DNA of 64,000 bases from Stenopsyche tienmushanensis (GCA_008973525.1 WACJ01000125.1:2046001-2110000); one strand, 5' to 3'. Positions 46,606 through 57,110 are shown, counted from the first letter of the stretch. Notes: generated by a model not told the origin, from the sequence alone. Translations and numbers: made by a program.

Positions 46606-49600
46606 GTAAGAATGCCACTTTATCATATGAAATATACAAATTCAATATTAACGCCGCAAGTATTTGCATATTATTCTGATCAATTTTGAATACAGATGAA
46701 AACGCGAATATTTATGAAACGACCCTATATAATTAACGTTGAATAATAATTTGTATTATTTTAAAGGATGGTATGGGTCAGCTGAGAATAGTGCCAGGGG
46801 GTTTACAACTCTTAGGTCAAGCAATGATATTAGATTCGTTATATACGTCGACGCTTAGGTCGCGAAGGGGTCAACCCATTACTATAGAGTCTTCCAGAAA
46901 TTTTTCTATTTTAACGAGAGACGAAGAGGGTCATCCAATTAACAGGTTATATATAGGTGAGTGTACTTTTTCTATTGCATACAAAGGATGAGTATCTTTG
47001 AAACGATTTTCCCATAGAATATGTCGCCTAATTGGAGACTAAATCTATTCATGTAAATTAAATTATACTTTTATATTGAAAATGGAATTAATCAATTACA
47101 GCGCTATTAAATATTTTAAAGTAATATTCAACAAAATACTTTACTGAAAAGTGTGTAAATTTTTTAAACATACCTATTACAGTTCGTATCGAGACACGGT
47201 TCAGGAAGCGCATATTAAGAAGTTCTTATTTAATCAACGTTATTTTTGGCATTACATTTTCTAATAACAAAAAAATATTTTATTCAGAAACTCTATAAAT
47301 TATTAATTAAATACTTGAACGGATCATGAAACAATTATTTTTTGCATTTCATATAATTATGCTTTGTCGCTCGCAACTTATAGGTTGACCCACTTCACTC
47401 AACAGGGAATCGATATCTTATTTATTCAATATTTTTAAGGTAACGACAAAGTGGAATGTACGACTAATATGTTAAGGATAACGGACACAAGAGGAACGCT
47501 ATTATTTTCGGCCACTCCCGATATGGTAGAGGTCGGAGCCGAGACCCTCAAAGTGACGGGAGCAGGTGGAGCCGTTTTTGGAGGGTCAGTTCAGACCCCA
47601 TTAGTGAGGGCGTCTCCGGGAAATCAATTAATGTAAGTAATTCTATCGCCGATATGTCATCCGTTTATATATTTTTTCACCCACGTATAAACATCCACGA
47701 GATCGAACAATTCGCCAGCATATCCATGAATAATACGAGGATTCGACGAAGAAATTCGCCGGATCGTTCGTCCGCTCCGGTCCGTTTGATTTGATGCCAT
47801 ATCCTCAAAAATCGTTCGATTCGCAAAAATATTTTTGATTATATCGCTTTAAAAAATATCATTGCTTATGCTTGCCACGTCATCTATCCGCAAAGCCGAA
47901 AAAAGGAGATATATTTATATGAAAATAATAAATATTTACATATTTGCTCGCGTCTGTTTGTTTGAACGTTTACCAGGATATTCATACGCACGGCTGTAAA
48001 ACATTTGCGTATAAATTCGCTCATCCCTTTTTTCACGCAATCCTTTGAGGGTGTGAATATCCCTTCCGTAAGGTCAAGATTGATGGAAATAGTGATAAGA
48101 GGATGATGGAGATCTTCGGATATCGCTTTGCCTTTTCCCTTTTCAACGCAAGATTTTCTTATTTATATGATTATGTGTGTGGGGGGAAGGGCGCACACAT
48201 ATTCAAGGATTTATTTATATATAGGGTGGAAGGTAAATGCACATATTTAATCGTCGTTTTGCCTTTGTACTAGGTTAGAATCTCCAACGAGATCATTAGA
48301 AATGCGAGCTGCTCAATCAATAGGAATTGAGTCGAGAGCAGGAGATATTACAGCTACATGCCTTACGAGCCTTAGGCTGCAATCTATTGCTGGAGCGGTA
48401 AGTCCTTATTTTTTTATAACCGATTTATAACAGATAACTTAATGTAAATATTAGGGTGTCCCATAAGTTTCTTTCGTTTTCATATTAAGAACAAAATAAG
48501 CAATAATTTGTATTACATCAAAATTTATTGAATAATATATGATCCATTCTATTCTATTACCTTTTTCCATCTCTCCAGAAGCCTCATAATGCCTTCTTGC
48601 CAAAATTTCCCAGGTTTGTTGGCAAAATATTGATCAAGGTACATTTTTATATCATTTTTTGAATTAAAATTTTAACCACGTAAAGAATTTTTCAATGAAA
48701 GAAATAAATAATAATCTGAAGGTCTATATGAATCGTTATCGTGATAAAAAACAACGGTTCGTCTGTTCGCTAATTCTGGCCGTTTTCTGGCAATTGCATC
48801 CTTTAGATTGTCCACTTGGAAACAATATTTTGTTGAATCGATCGTTTCACCTTGCTGAAGTAGCTCATAATAAACTAATCCTTCCAGTCCCACCAAATGC
48901 ATAGCAAAACTTTTTTTGGGTGTAGGCCAGGTTTAGCTACAGATAAACCTTCTGTATCCTTGGTCCAAGATCGTTTACGTTGGATATTCTCATAGGGTAT
49001 CCAACTTTTATCTCCAGTGACAAGTCTATTCAAAAAAGGTCGGCTATTATATCGTTGGAGAATAAGATCGCATGTTGTAATACGCTGAAGTTTATTTGAG
49101 TCAGTCAGTTCATGAGGAAGCCACTCATCTGAAAGATTGATGTAGCCCAATTTTGTCAGATGATTATTCATTCAATTTGAACAACCTCATTGTATTTGCT
49201 TAATAGTATCGAAAGAATCTATCTCTGCCAATGTTTGATAATACTCGAAAGGTGATGTTTAGTAAATGGGTTCATAACTAGGGAATCCAATCCTGAGACA
49301 AAATTTTGATCCCGGGATTTCGGGATTTCATTAGACAATCCCGGGATTGGGATTTTCAATATTTTAAGAAATTACATTGATAAAATCAAAAATAGATAAA
49401 TAAAACACTAAAAAATCCAAATATTATTTTGAAAATATGCCCGAAGTAACATTAACATTAAGCATTAGTGTTTCGTCATTTAGTCTGGATCTGATTTTGG
49501 AAGTCAGGCAACTTGCTGCTGAAAACGCACGCTCAGCTTCCACACTCGTTGGAGGTATCGTCATCAGATATTTAAACGCTAGTTCGAATTGACGACCGCG

Positions 49601-51316
49601 GACTAAAACTCGCAAAATTCCCGATTTCCCGACAAATTATTTATTTCCGTCGCTGCAGATGAATACTTATATACTATAATACTTTGCTGTGATTCGTAAT
49701 GATATTACGGAGGAATACAAAAATTTTGAGCCTCGCATCTATTATATTTCATATCGATATTCGCATTATTAGAGTCGATGTGTAGTAAATACATCACCGG
49801 TAGGGAAAGGTTACTATAACAATTTGAAAAATATATATGTACTGTATATATTTATTCATAGATTAGACAGTTAGAGACCCTAGACGTCGTCTAAGCTCGC
49901 CAATTAGTAGTTACGCCACTGTTTCCAAGCGTCCAGATTTCGTCGGGAATGTCTCGATTTAGTAGCCTTAATCGTGTTGGTGAGGTGTACGATTTCTGTT
50001 AGATAAAAATTTCAATCCCGAAATTTTCGGGATTACATTTTCTAATCCCGGGATTCTTAAGTACTTTAAATTGTCCGGGATCCCGGGATTGGATTCCCTA
50101 TTCATGATCCATTGAAACTCCATTTATATCAAGAAGATTGGATTGGATTTCATTTTACGACAAACCACCCATTTATTCACTTCCTGGAATATTTCCGTAA
50201 AAAGTTAATATTTCCACATTTGTACCACATTATGGAAACTTCACTACTCAGGGATTGATTAGACTAGAGCTGTCTTTCACTAGCAGAATAGCTCTGCACT
50301 TTTTCAATAATTTGCAATAGATGATTCAAAGATAACATCGAAAATATGGTTGGGGTGGACTCTACTAATACTACTTTTTTGCACTTTGTTTAAATATCCC
50401 CTACTTTTAGATTGATTTTAAAGTTTTGTTTGTGAGGGCGCGAAGAAGTCGTGAAACAAAAATAAGAAGCAGAAACTAAAAATTAAGCAGTTTTAGCAAA
50501 GATTTTACTCAATTCACCTTTTTCGTCAAATTCCTCTCAAATATTTTTTTCGCCACTTTTAAGAAATAAAAAGTTTTGTAATCAGGACGAGGTAATTCAA
50601 TGTTTTAAATAGTTTTGTTTCTCGTTGGCAAAACACATTTTTTTAGCTGATGAGTATTATTTTGATTAAATAAATTATGTTTTGTAAAATTTATGGCGTT
50701 ATGGTTCTCAACTACGAATTCCGAACACTCAAGTGGTACGCCCTAATAAGTAGTTAATGGAAACATTGAACGTTCAGTGTACAAGCGAAAAAAAATACTT
50801 CACACGGTTGCAACTTTTTTCTTGTTGAAAAATATAATCAGAAAGCATTTGGGCCATCAAAATAAGATTGTAAATACTTGGAGTGTCGAATGAAGTGCGC
50901 CTTAAAATTTTACAGCCTTACTTCTATGGCAATATGCCAGCAATATAAGTAGCGGTCATAGTAATAAAAGACTCGTTGATGAGTGGTAAATGGCCGCGGC
51001 TCGGGGGTAGTTATTTTATACGGCCTCTATATTTAACTTATACGACGATTTTGCACTATTTTTGCCATTTGCGAGAGATTTCAATTTTAACCCGGCCGTC
51101 TTTGTTGTACTCTTGTTTCAGATACGGCTGGAAGCGTCAAGTGTGTTCATGCCAAAACTGAAGTCGGCGCTTCCGCTTCCTCCCAGCACGGTGCACTCCC
51201 GTGATCCTCATCATCACGACATTTACCAACTTTGTGCCTGTGCCAGTGGAAAACTATTCCTGGCCTCGCCGCATGGCATTTGCGCAGCCAAGGAAGACAG
51301 CTATATATGTCGATGA
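46387..51316 (+). CDS. Scgdelta: gamma/delta/zeta-type sarcoglycan, five coding exons
   Basis: Join 46387-46605, 46767-46956, 47440-47632, 48274-48397 and 51122-51316: 921 bp, 306 residues. All introns are GT-AG and phases agree. Sarcoglycans are subunits of the dystrophin-associated complex, linking the muscle cytoskeleton to matrix. Residues 1-42 are cytoplasmic with VGIYGWRKRCLY (34-45), the membrane segment is about 44-66, then ILKVMDFNMDGMGQLRI leads into the extracellular part. RNFS gives an N-glycosylation sequon (N118) at the place of the vertebrate one. LESPTRSLEM is the family's core motif. The tail carries cysteines 280, 282, 296 and 305 in the family's CxC...C...C order. Length is close to human delta-sarcoglycan (about 290). 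Arthropods usually have one gene for the gamma/delta/zeta group, so I use the Drosophila-style symbol. No frame breaks seen. Confidence 0.96.
46767..46956 (+). CDS. Scgdelta: sarcoglycan coding exon 2
   Basis: Acceptor TTAAAG (AG ends 46766), donor GTGAGT at 46957. It encodes DGMGQLRIVPGGLQLLG onward, with the RNFS sequon, and ends one base into a glycine codon. Intron 1 is 161 bp. Confidence 0.93.
47440..47632 (+). CDS. Scgdelta: sarcoglycan coding exon 3
   Basis: Acceptor TTTAAG (ends 47439), donor GTAAGT at 47633. It encodes NDKVECTTNMLRITDTRG and GTLLFSATPDMVEVGAETLK, the sarcoglycan beta-rich extracellular region. It ends two bases into a methionine codon completed by exon 4. Intron 2 is 483 bp. 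Confidence 0.94.
48274..48397 (+). CDS. Scgdelta: sarcoglycan coding exon 4
   Basis: Acceptor GTACTAG (ends 48273), donor GTAAGT at 48398. It encodes LESPTRSLEMRAAQSIGIES and ATCLTSLRLQSIAGA. It ends in phase 0. Intron 3 is 641 bp. Confidence 0.94.
48451..49200 (-). mobile_element. mariner element, family D copy 2
   Basis: The terminus TTAGGGTGTCCCATAAGTTT follows TA (48449-48450). The 17 bp before it (GATAACTTAATGTAAAT) also precede the copy at 22646. A transposase remnant runs on the - strand. The opposite terminus was not found. Confidence 0.75.
48672..49171 (-). pseudogene. mariner transposase, internally deleted, family D
   Basis: From 49171: LSDEWLPHELTDSNKLQRI, RPFLNRLVTGDKSWIPYENI (first aspartate kept, the next glutamate changed to lysine), AKPGLHPKKVLLCIWWDW, then after a frameshift LVYYELLQQGETID and RRTVVFYHDND joined directly to YRPSDYYLFLSL. 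The stretch between the second and third aspartates is deleted. It also lacks the helix-turn-helix part. Confidence 0.85.
49279..50100 (-). mobile_element. hAT-like element, copy 3, in sarcoglycan intron 4
   Basis: An 822-bp element runs from TAGGGAATCCAATCC to GGGATTGGATTCCCTA. The flanks TTCATAAC (49271-49278) and TTCATGAT (50101-50108) agree in six of eight positions, as for a decayed hAT 8-bp duplication. Same orientation and family as 20079-21075, with about 170 bp less. Confidence 0.85.
49424..49615 (-). pseudogene. hAT transposase dimerisation fragment
   Basis: It reads FELAFKYLMTIPPTSVEAER, AFSAASCLTSKIRSRLNDET, the hAT C-terminal dimerisation motif, nearly identical to 20340-20579. 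The remainder of the transposase is missing. Confidence 0.85.
50600..50746 (-). mobile_element. mariner-like terminus, family E copy 2
   Basis: Inverse of 46036-46165: it ends GTGGTACGCCCTAA before TA (50747-50748). The shared block includes TTGGCAAAACA and TTAAATAAATTATGTTTTGT. No coding sequence. Confidence 0.6.
51122..51316 (+). CDS. Scgdelta: sarcoglycan coding exon 5 with stop
   Basis: Acceptor TTGTTTCAG (ends 51121). It encodes residues 243-306, beginning IRLEASSVFMPKL and including IYQLCACASGKLFLASPHGI, the cysteine cluster that is the best diagnostic of gamma/delta-sarcoglycans. Stop TGA at 51314-51316. Confidence 0.95.
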   Translation: MRLEASSVFMPKLKSALPLPPSTVHSRDPHHHDIYQLCACASGKLFLASPHGICAAKEDSYICR

Positions 51317-51705
51317 TTCAAATAGAACGTCGTCTAGCACAAAACGGTTGAAGCAATTAATATATAACGACGTATTACGCGAGTGTTTCATGGTGTTGAT
51401 GGAGAACTGTTACTCGACGAAGAAGCGGTACTATTTTACGGTAAAATTTGCTGTTGGTGTTAAATTCGATAGATAGTCTTATTGTTCCTATGAATATTTC
51501 ATCCAATTGGCGATTGCCAAGACGATCTTGTATTTGTTTCCGCACGAATTGTTTCAACGAATTGTATTTGGGCAGAATCTCACCACATCGAACGTTAATA
51601 CATATCAAAAATGTGGTCCATGTTTTTAATTTATTTAAGTCATTTTCGCAATTATTTGTGTCACTTTAAAGGAAACCGAAAAGTAATAAATTATTTTCTA
51701 TCATT
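51317..51705 (+). other. probable sarcoglycan 3' untranslated region
   Basis: The stretch after the stop contains a candidate polyadenylation signal AATAAA at 51685-51690. Small open frames here overlap on both strands and are not genes. The end of the transcript is inferred. Confidence 0.5.
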
Positions 51706-51999
51706 TTAGTCACTTTTCCTTATGCTAATTTTCATAATGTAGTAAAATATTTTTTTCTTATATAACATAAACTAGTAATTATAATTTCATGACGCATAAT
51801 TTTTCAATTTTGGGGACCATCCTGGCCTAGGAATACTTATAATATTTTAAAAATATTTGCCTTCTTATGTGTGTGCTTCTTGAACCGTGTCTCGATATAA
51901 ATCAACTATGAAAGGCTTCAACATTTTGATTACTTTTCGGTTCCCCGATCTGATTTAATGAAGAATTTATTAGACATAGCGGGTATATATATTTTATTA

Positions 52000-52347
52000 T
52001 TAGAGGGTAGCCATAAGTAATATCGTTTTTAAATGTAATTTAGAATATTTTTCACTTTAATTTATTGAACTAATCTTATGCAAAATAATCTCCTACATTG
52101 TCAATCAACTCGATCGAAAATAGTCTGAAAGGATAATTATAAATCCTTCTATAGAATTAAAATTCTGATCCCTCAAAAGTCTAAATCAGATGGTGTGAAA
52201 TCCAATCATCATAATATGGTGGATTTATTTTTTTTAAATCATAAAGAAGCCGATGTACAAAACACACCCACAATACTTAACAGACTGAATAAGACTATTC
52301 TGAGGATGATGCATCGTAAAAACGATATTACTTATGAGTCCCCCTAA
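52000..52347. mobile_element. mariner-like MITE with TTAGAGGG/CCCCTAA ends
   Basis: The termini TTAGAGGGTAGCCATAAGTA plus ATATCGTTTTTA are repeated inverted at the right end (TAAAAACGATATTACTTATG, then CCCCCTAA). Length 348 bp. TA lies next to both ends. No coding capacity. The ends resemble those of mariner family D. Confidence 0.7.
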
Positions 52348-52626
52348 TATTTATTTAAAAAATCGCCGTCTGGATGTTAATTTGATAACTGAGACCATAT
52401 ATTTGTATACAATTTGAATTTTTGAATGTAAATTAACATTTTAAAAATATCAACCCTCCACCCTCCGAGTTATCGATTTAAGCGAATTTACGCTTGTTAA
52501 ATATAAAACTGTAAAAAAAATTGTTTCGAATATTATTCAAATCTAGAAATGTTACTAATCTATAAATAAAGATAAAAATGAATAAAATGTTGTTGAGCTT
52601 ATAAATGTATTGATATTTGTAAATTA
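52348..52626. other. gene-less stretch
   Basis: AT-rich, with nothing recognised. Confidence 0.4.
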
Positions 52627-52630
52627 TAAT

Positions 52631-53227
52631 TGTAAGTGGTGCAACTCAGCCGAATACAGTTATCTTTACCCCTTTAATCATATGCTAAAAATGACCATAT
52701 GATTCGCACGTGATCATATACGTTAAGGAAAAAGAGCATGGATGATTGATTTAAAATGTCTTTAAACTATTATTCTACCCTTAATAATTGAAGCATATAA
52801 CTGAAACTAGGACAAAACTTAAACAAGAATTATTAAAACTTAAGCTAACTAACACTACTGCTTAGGACTAAAGCTTAAACCTAACTGATGGTCGTTTGAT
52901 TCGCAATGATGGCGTAAGCCAAATCATATTTGTTGATGTTATTAGAAAAATATGATTCGACTTGAATCAAAGACCGGCGTCGGCAATATTTGAATCGATT
53001 TAATCAAAATAAATCGAGGCGGTTTAAAATCAAAGCTGGACACACAGATGGATGGAAATCACAGATGTGACGAAATCAAGTTGGTGTAAATAAAATCAAA
53101 TGCGCATCGCCCTTATTTCTGACGAATTACGCTTTAACCTTGATCTGAACGTTCTAGAGTGTGCCGTTGGTCGAAAATCATTACTCCTTTTTCCCGAAAT
53201 TTTCTCATGATTTTCCCCCACGTTACA
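52631..53227 (-). repeat. 3' LTR (597 bp)
   Basis: On the - strand it starts TGTAACGTGGGGGAAAATC at 53227 and ends near 52631 as GCACCACTTACA. About 390 bp (52838-53227) agree almost perfectly with the 5' LTR; I noticed only two or three differences. The remaining 200 bp do not align beyond short islands. Confidence 0.85.
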
Positions 53228-53237
53228 CTCCCCCCGA
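53228..53237 (-). other. polypurine tract of the LTR element
   Basis: TCGGGGGGAG directly before the 3' LTR on the - strand; it would prime plus-strand DNA synthesis. Confidence 0.75.
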
Positions 53238-53797
53238 CTTAAAATTGAATCGTCCCGATCAATTCACACCTGTACTTCGTATTGTGCTTTTCTGTTTACT
53301 AATACAATAACTTTGACAAAATACAATGCAATTGACATAACATGGAGATTAATGTAACGGTTTAATAATCAATATTACTTAATTCCTCTCAAAATACTGC
53401 GAATTACAAGACTGTCGTAGGCTACAAAATCTTATTCTAATTTCTTATTACCAATTTAAACAACTTATATCAATATTCATCATTAGACAAAACTTACGAC
53501 TACTTCTGGGCCCTGGTAATAACTTGAAACAAATCCTTACTTTTACACAAAGTTAATCAACTCTTACTGTCTACAATATTCTTAACGTTAATCGACCTTC
53601 ATTTAAACTTCTTAATCTAGTACCGTTGAACAAATGCTATTGCCACTGATGTCACGTGATTCTAATAACGCTTCCCTTTATTCGAATTCTAATTCTTTCG
53701 TCGTCAGTGCATCCCCCGATAGTACGTTTCCCTATAATTTTCTCTGAGGTCTCACTCGAACCTCTCTCGACACGGAATCACCGGTCCGGTCGCTTGA

Positions 53798-54110
53798 AGT
53801 CATCTTCCCCACCAAGACGTCGAACTTCCTGTTCGTCGTCTGCGCGAATAACCAACCCCACCGTAGCAGTTACAGGTTAAGAATTAGTACTCTTTCGAGT
53901 ATCGCGAATGACTCTACACAATTTACACTTTTAACACAATATTCTCCCCAAAATGAAGTCATCATCTCCATCAAGACGTCGAACTTCCGGTTCGTCGTCT
54001 GCGCGATTAAACCAACCCAACCGCAGCAATTGCAGGTTAAGAGCTAGTACTCCTTCGAGTGTCGCGGATGACTCTACACAATTAACACATTAAACTCAAT
54101 ATTTTCACAA
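53798..54110 (-). repeat. two tandem copies of about 155 bp
   Basis: CAAGACGTCGAACTTCC, GTTCGTCGTCTGCGCGA, CAGGTTAAGA and CGAATGACTCTACACAATT (variants) occur twice in the same order. Confidence 0.75.
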
Positions 54111-54740
54111 AATACACGTACTTTAATTACAACACACTCGGGTCTCCAAAATAGTCTCAAACTAATCAACAACCCAAAAATCGAATGCACGACAATAACT
54201 CCCCCAACGAAAGCGGTGGCAAAAGCATAAGTATACGTACAGTACTTACATCGTATTTCGTAGACTCGTACGTTACTACGTTAAATACAATCTCATAACA
54301 ACTAGATTGACATAATCATAAACATTACACATGACAACTTATTTTCTATACAACGAGTTTTCAACACAAAAACTTATCTTTTATACGACGAGTTTTCAAC
54401 ACAAAATCTTTTCACTTGTTCAATATAACTCAACTGCTTGTTTATTTGATTTTTCTCTTATTTACTATACACTCACATTATTGCTCTTAATTACACTTGC
54501 TTTTTCACCAATTAATTACATTTACACTTAACGTTTACACCCGCCAGATCTTCTGCGCGGCGGCTGCAGCTGAAGCCCTTTTGGAAGGCTTGTGCTGCAT
54601 CCCCGGTGACATCGTCTTCGTCGCTCCCGCGTTGTCTCTGCTTCCATAGTTAGGCGCGGGGTTGGTCTGGAGTTAGCGACCTCCCCGAGTGGCCCAACTT
54701 GTTTTCTTGCGAACAACGTAATGATAGTTCGCCTTCAGTC

Positions 54741-54815
54741 GATGTCGACGTCCTCGATGTTCACGTCCTCGATGTTGATGTCATCGATGTTGATGTCCTC
54801 GATTTTGATGTCCTT
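54741..54815 (-). repeat. 15-bp minisatellite, five units
   Basis: Five units of the GATGTTGATGTCCTC type. On the - strand one frame reads a pentapeptide repeat, EDINI and variants, and stops right after it. That frame is open from the primer-binding site onward. Whether it is translated is unknown. Confidence 0.7.
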
Positions 54816-54845
54816 CTCTTCGGCATAGCCGACATTCAGCCGTGG

Positions 54846-54863
54846 ATCCCACTTCTGACACCA
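54846..54863 (-). other. primer-binding site of the LTR element
   Basis: TGGTGTCAGAAGTGGGAT on the - strand, one base after the 5' LTR. It is complementary to a tRNA 3' end of the form ATCCCACTTCTGACACCA, which fits a tRNA-Leu type acceptor stem; the tRNA identity is inferred. Confidence 0.75.
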
Positions 54864-54864
54864 G

Positions 54865-55641
54865 TGTAACGTGGTCGCAACCCCTCAGCCGAATATCGGG
54901 GCCCAGTTATCTTCGTCGCGCCGGTTCTGCACTCCTCTTCTTTCAAGCAGCAGCAGCAACCCCTCTGTTAAGCGACGGTATTCTCAAGAAACGTGAGTTT
55001 CCGATGACCCACGACTGCCCCGAATGAGATTCGCAACGTCGGCGAGAAGGACTCAATAATAGCGGTGGTGAAGAAGGAAGAAGAGATGCGATGGAATGAA
55101 TGGGGAACGGAACGATTGATGTATTCAAAGGCGATGTCTTCTTATAACTAATTTATTTTCTACACTTAAATAAGGTTTTGTAATCATTACAAGAGCATTA
55201 TAACTGAAACTTAGGACAAAGAACTTAACACAAAGACTTAACTCTAGAAAAACTTAAGCTAACTAACACTACTGCTTAGGACTAAAGCTTAAACCTAACT
55301 GATGGTCGTTTGATTCGGAAGGATGGCGTAAGCCAAATCATATTTGTTGATGTTATTAGAAAAATATGATTCGACTTGAATCAAAGACCGGCGTCGGCAA
55401 TATTTGAATCGATTTAATCAAAATAAATCGAGGCGGTTTAAAATCAAAGCTGGACACACAGATGGATGGAAATCACAGATGTGACGAAATCAAGTTGGTG
55501 TAAATAAAATCAAATGCGCATCGCCCTTATTTCTGACGAATTACGCTTTAACCTTGATCTGAACGTTCTAGAGTGTGCCGTTGGTCGAAAATCATTACTC
55601 CTTTTTCCCGAAATTTTCTCATGATTTTCCCCCACGTTACA
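54865..55641 (-). repeat. 5' LTR (777 bp)
   Basis: On the - strand it starts TGTAACGTGGGGGAAAATC at 55641 and ends CCACGTTACA at 54865, giving perfect 10-bp inverted ends. The part at 54865-55210 is GC-rich and differs from the corresponding part of the 3' LTR, while 55252-55641 is nearly identical. Confidence 0.85.
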
Positions 55642-55645
55642 TAAT

Positions 55646-56301
55646 ATATGAAGGTTTTGTGCCATACATTCTGATAATTTTGCTTCGATCATCCTTTAAA
55701 TCAAACGCAAAGGATAACCAGGATGGGCGTTCAATTACGTAATATATTTATATCCACATACGACTGAAACGCATGTTATAGTTTTTAAACAAATAAATGA
55801 TTATTTATAATTTTACATAACGAAATGTAAAATAAAACACATTAACGAAATACCTCTTCAGCATATAGCGGCTTAAGTCGAATAAATAAATATACATGAA
55901 AGTATTGATTGAAAAATGAACAATATCGATTAAGGGATCTTGTATGTATTGTACGTATATAAGATTAATGATTGTTGAACTTTTGTATGATAAATTAAAT
56001 TGTTTAAATTTTATGTTCCGTTTCAAATACAAAATCATAGCTCGTATTTGACTGAATCTGTAAAATAAATAACTATCTAAAAAATGTGGTAAATTGTTAT
56101 ATATATAAATAATAGATCGATTCGCAGCCGATTCGAATATCGTAGGCATTCGATGTCGCTTTATACTGCCTTGTAAATAAATGTACTGTGTATATAAAAA
56201 AATTGTACATACGAAAACATACAGTTAAATATAAATCTTAAAAGGACTGTTAGAAGATTCGTTTTATTTATTTTTATATTTATTAATCTATTCATTTTTA
56301 G
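55646..56301. other. gene-less stretch
   Basis: AT-rich. A - strand frame at 55805-56149 is hydrophobic from composition only and has no known domain. Confidence 0.4.
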
Positions 56302-56359
56302 AAAAAAATGTTATAAACATCGCTGCATGTATTCAAGGATCAATACATCCAGGACAAAG
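56302..56359 (+). CDS. candidate internal exon, possibly peptidase M28-like
   Basis: A 58-bp segment has acceptor TTCATTTTTAG (AG at 56300-56301) and a consensus donor GTAAGT (56360). The open frame reads NVINIAACIQGSIHPGQ, with two bases of a codon at the start and two at the end. The pattern NVI...I.GS..P..  resembles the strand before the metal-binding histidine of M28 peptidases (plasma glutamate carboxypeptidase or NAALADase type). It is short and no partner exon is visible within several kilobases, so the assignment is weak. A chance open segment between splice-like signals is possible. Confidence 0.35.
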
Positions 56360-56365
56360 GTAAGT

Positions 56366-57108
56366 TTTATTTTATTTTTTTATTAAAACCTTGGAATGTC
56401 TATAAAATTATTTATACTCTAATAAATCGCAAAAAATCCTTTAAACATATTTTGCGTTGTAATTTTTTTAATCCCTTAAAGAGGTAAGACACAGCGTTGT
56501 GTCCAAATTCCAGTGATTGAGAAAGAGTATTCTTACACGTTGAGCCCAGAGACAGACAGACAGACGGAGAGTGTCTTGCATGTTGAGTTTAAATTTGGAG
56601 AGAAACAGAGACGGAGAGAGTATCTTGCGTACATCGTACGATCGTATAGATCGTTAACCCAAATTGATCGACTAATAATGATACAATACAAATTTATGAT
56701 GATTTAAAATTAGCCTATTCAGCCTGTTCATTCAGTTTTGTGAATCATGGGGTGAATATTCATAAATAAAAAAAATATCTCTAAATTTTCAATGGATGTT
56801 GGAGAAGGGTCTGGAAAAATTTGGATTATAATTCTTCTTCTTGGAAAAGAATAACTCCTATTGGAGAGAATTTACACCAATAGGAGTTTTACCAGCATCA
56901 TCTAAATGACTCGAAAAAAGTTCCGCCATCGCCATCAGAGTCTCGCAGTTGGAGTGTCTTAAATTGGCTATTTAATATTAAACAAACATCTTGGACAAGA
57001 CTGACATCTTTTTATCGTCTCCCGATCATTTTCTTCCAACTTGTTTAGTTTCTCCCTACGATTTGATAGACATCCGATCAGAAAAACCCGGATTTCTCAT
57101 AGCAATTC
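56366..57108. other. gene-less stretch
   Basis: A 64-codon open frame at 56513-56707 (+) includes a GACAGACAGACAGACGGAGA simple repeat and is not convincing. Nothing else recognised. Confidence 0.4.
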
Positions 57109-57110
57109 TT

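Larger units (their letters stand above)
48398..51121 (+). other. sarcoglycan intron 4 with three element remnants
   Basis: This 2724-bp intron is by far the largest of the gene. It holds a family D mariner (48451-49200), a hAT element (49279-50100) and a family E terminus (about 50600-50746). Exon 4 joined to exon 5 gives an ungapped match in length to the vertebrate protein at this junction, so no further coding exon is expected inside. Confidence 0.85.
53238..54845 (-). other. interior of the LTR element, non-coding
   Basis: No recognisable retroviral-type protein domain. It holds two tandem copies of about 155 bp (53798-53950 and 53954-54110), a 35-bp pair near 54338-54407 (GAGTTTTCAACACAAAA) and a 15-bp minisatellite at 54741-54815. 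A 62-codon frame at 54528-54716 (-) has no known motif. Confidence 0.7.
52631..55641 (-). mobile_element. non-autonomous LTR retrotransposon
   Basis: Two direct repeats bound a 1.64-kb interior. LTR ends are TGTAAC...GTTACA, flanked by TAAT on both sides (52627-52630 and 55642-55645). Read on the - strand, a primer-binding site TGGTGTCAGAAGTGGGAT (54863-54846) follows the 5' LTR after one base, and a polypurine tract TCGGGGGGAG (53237-53228) precedes the 3' LTR. There is no gag, protease, reverse transcriptase or integrase, so it depends on another element. TSD length suggests a Gypsy-like integrase, by inference. Confidence 0.88.

Noticed and set aside
51062..51669. Open frames around and after sarcoglycan exon 5
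   Set aside because: They are extensions of the exon into the intron or shadows in the 3' untranslated region.
53656..54716. Open frames inside the LTR element as gag or pol
   Set aside because: No zinc knuckle, protease, reverse transcriptase or integrase motif in any frame.
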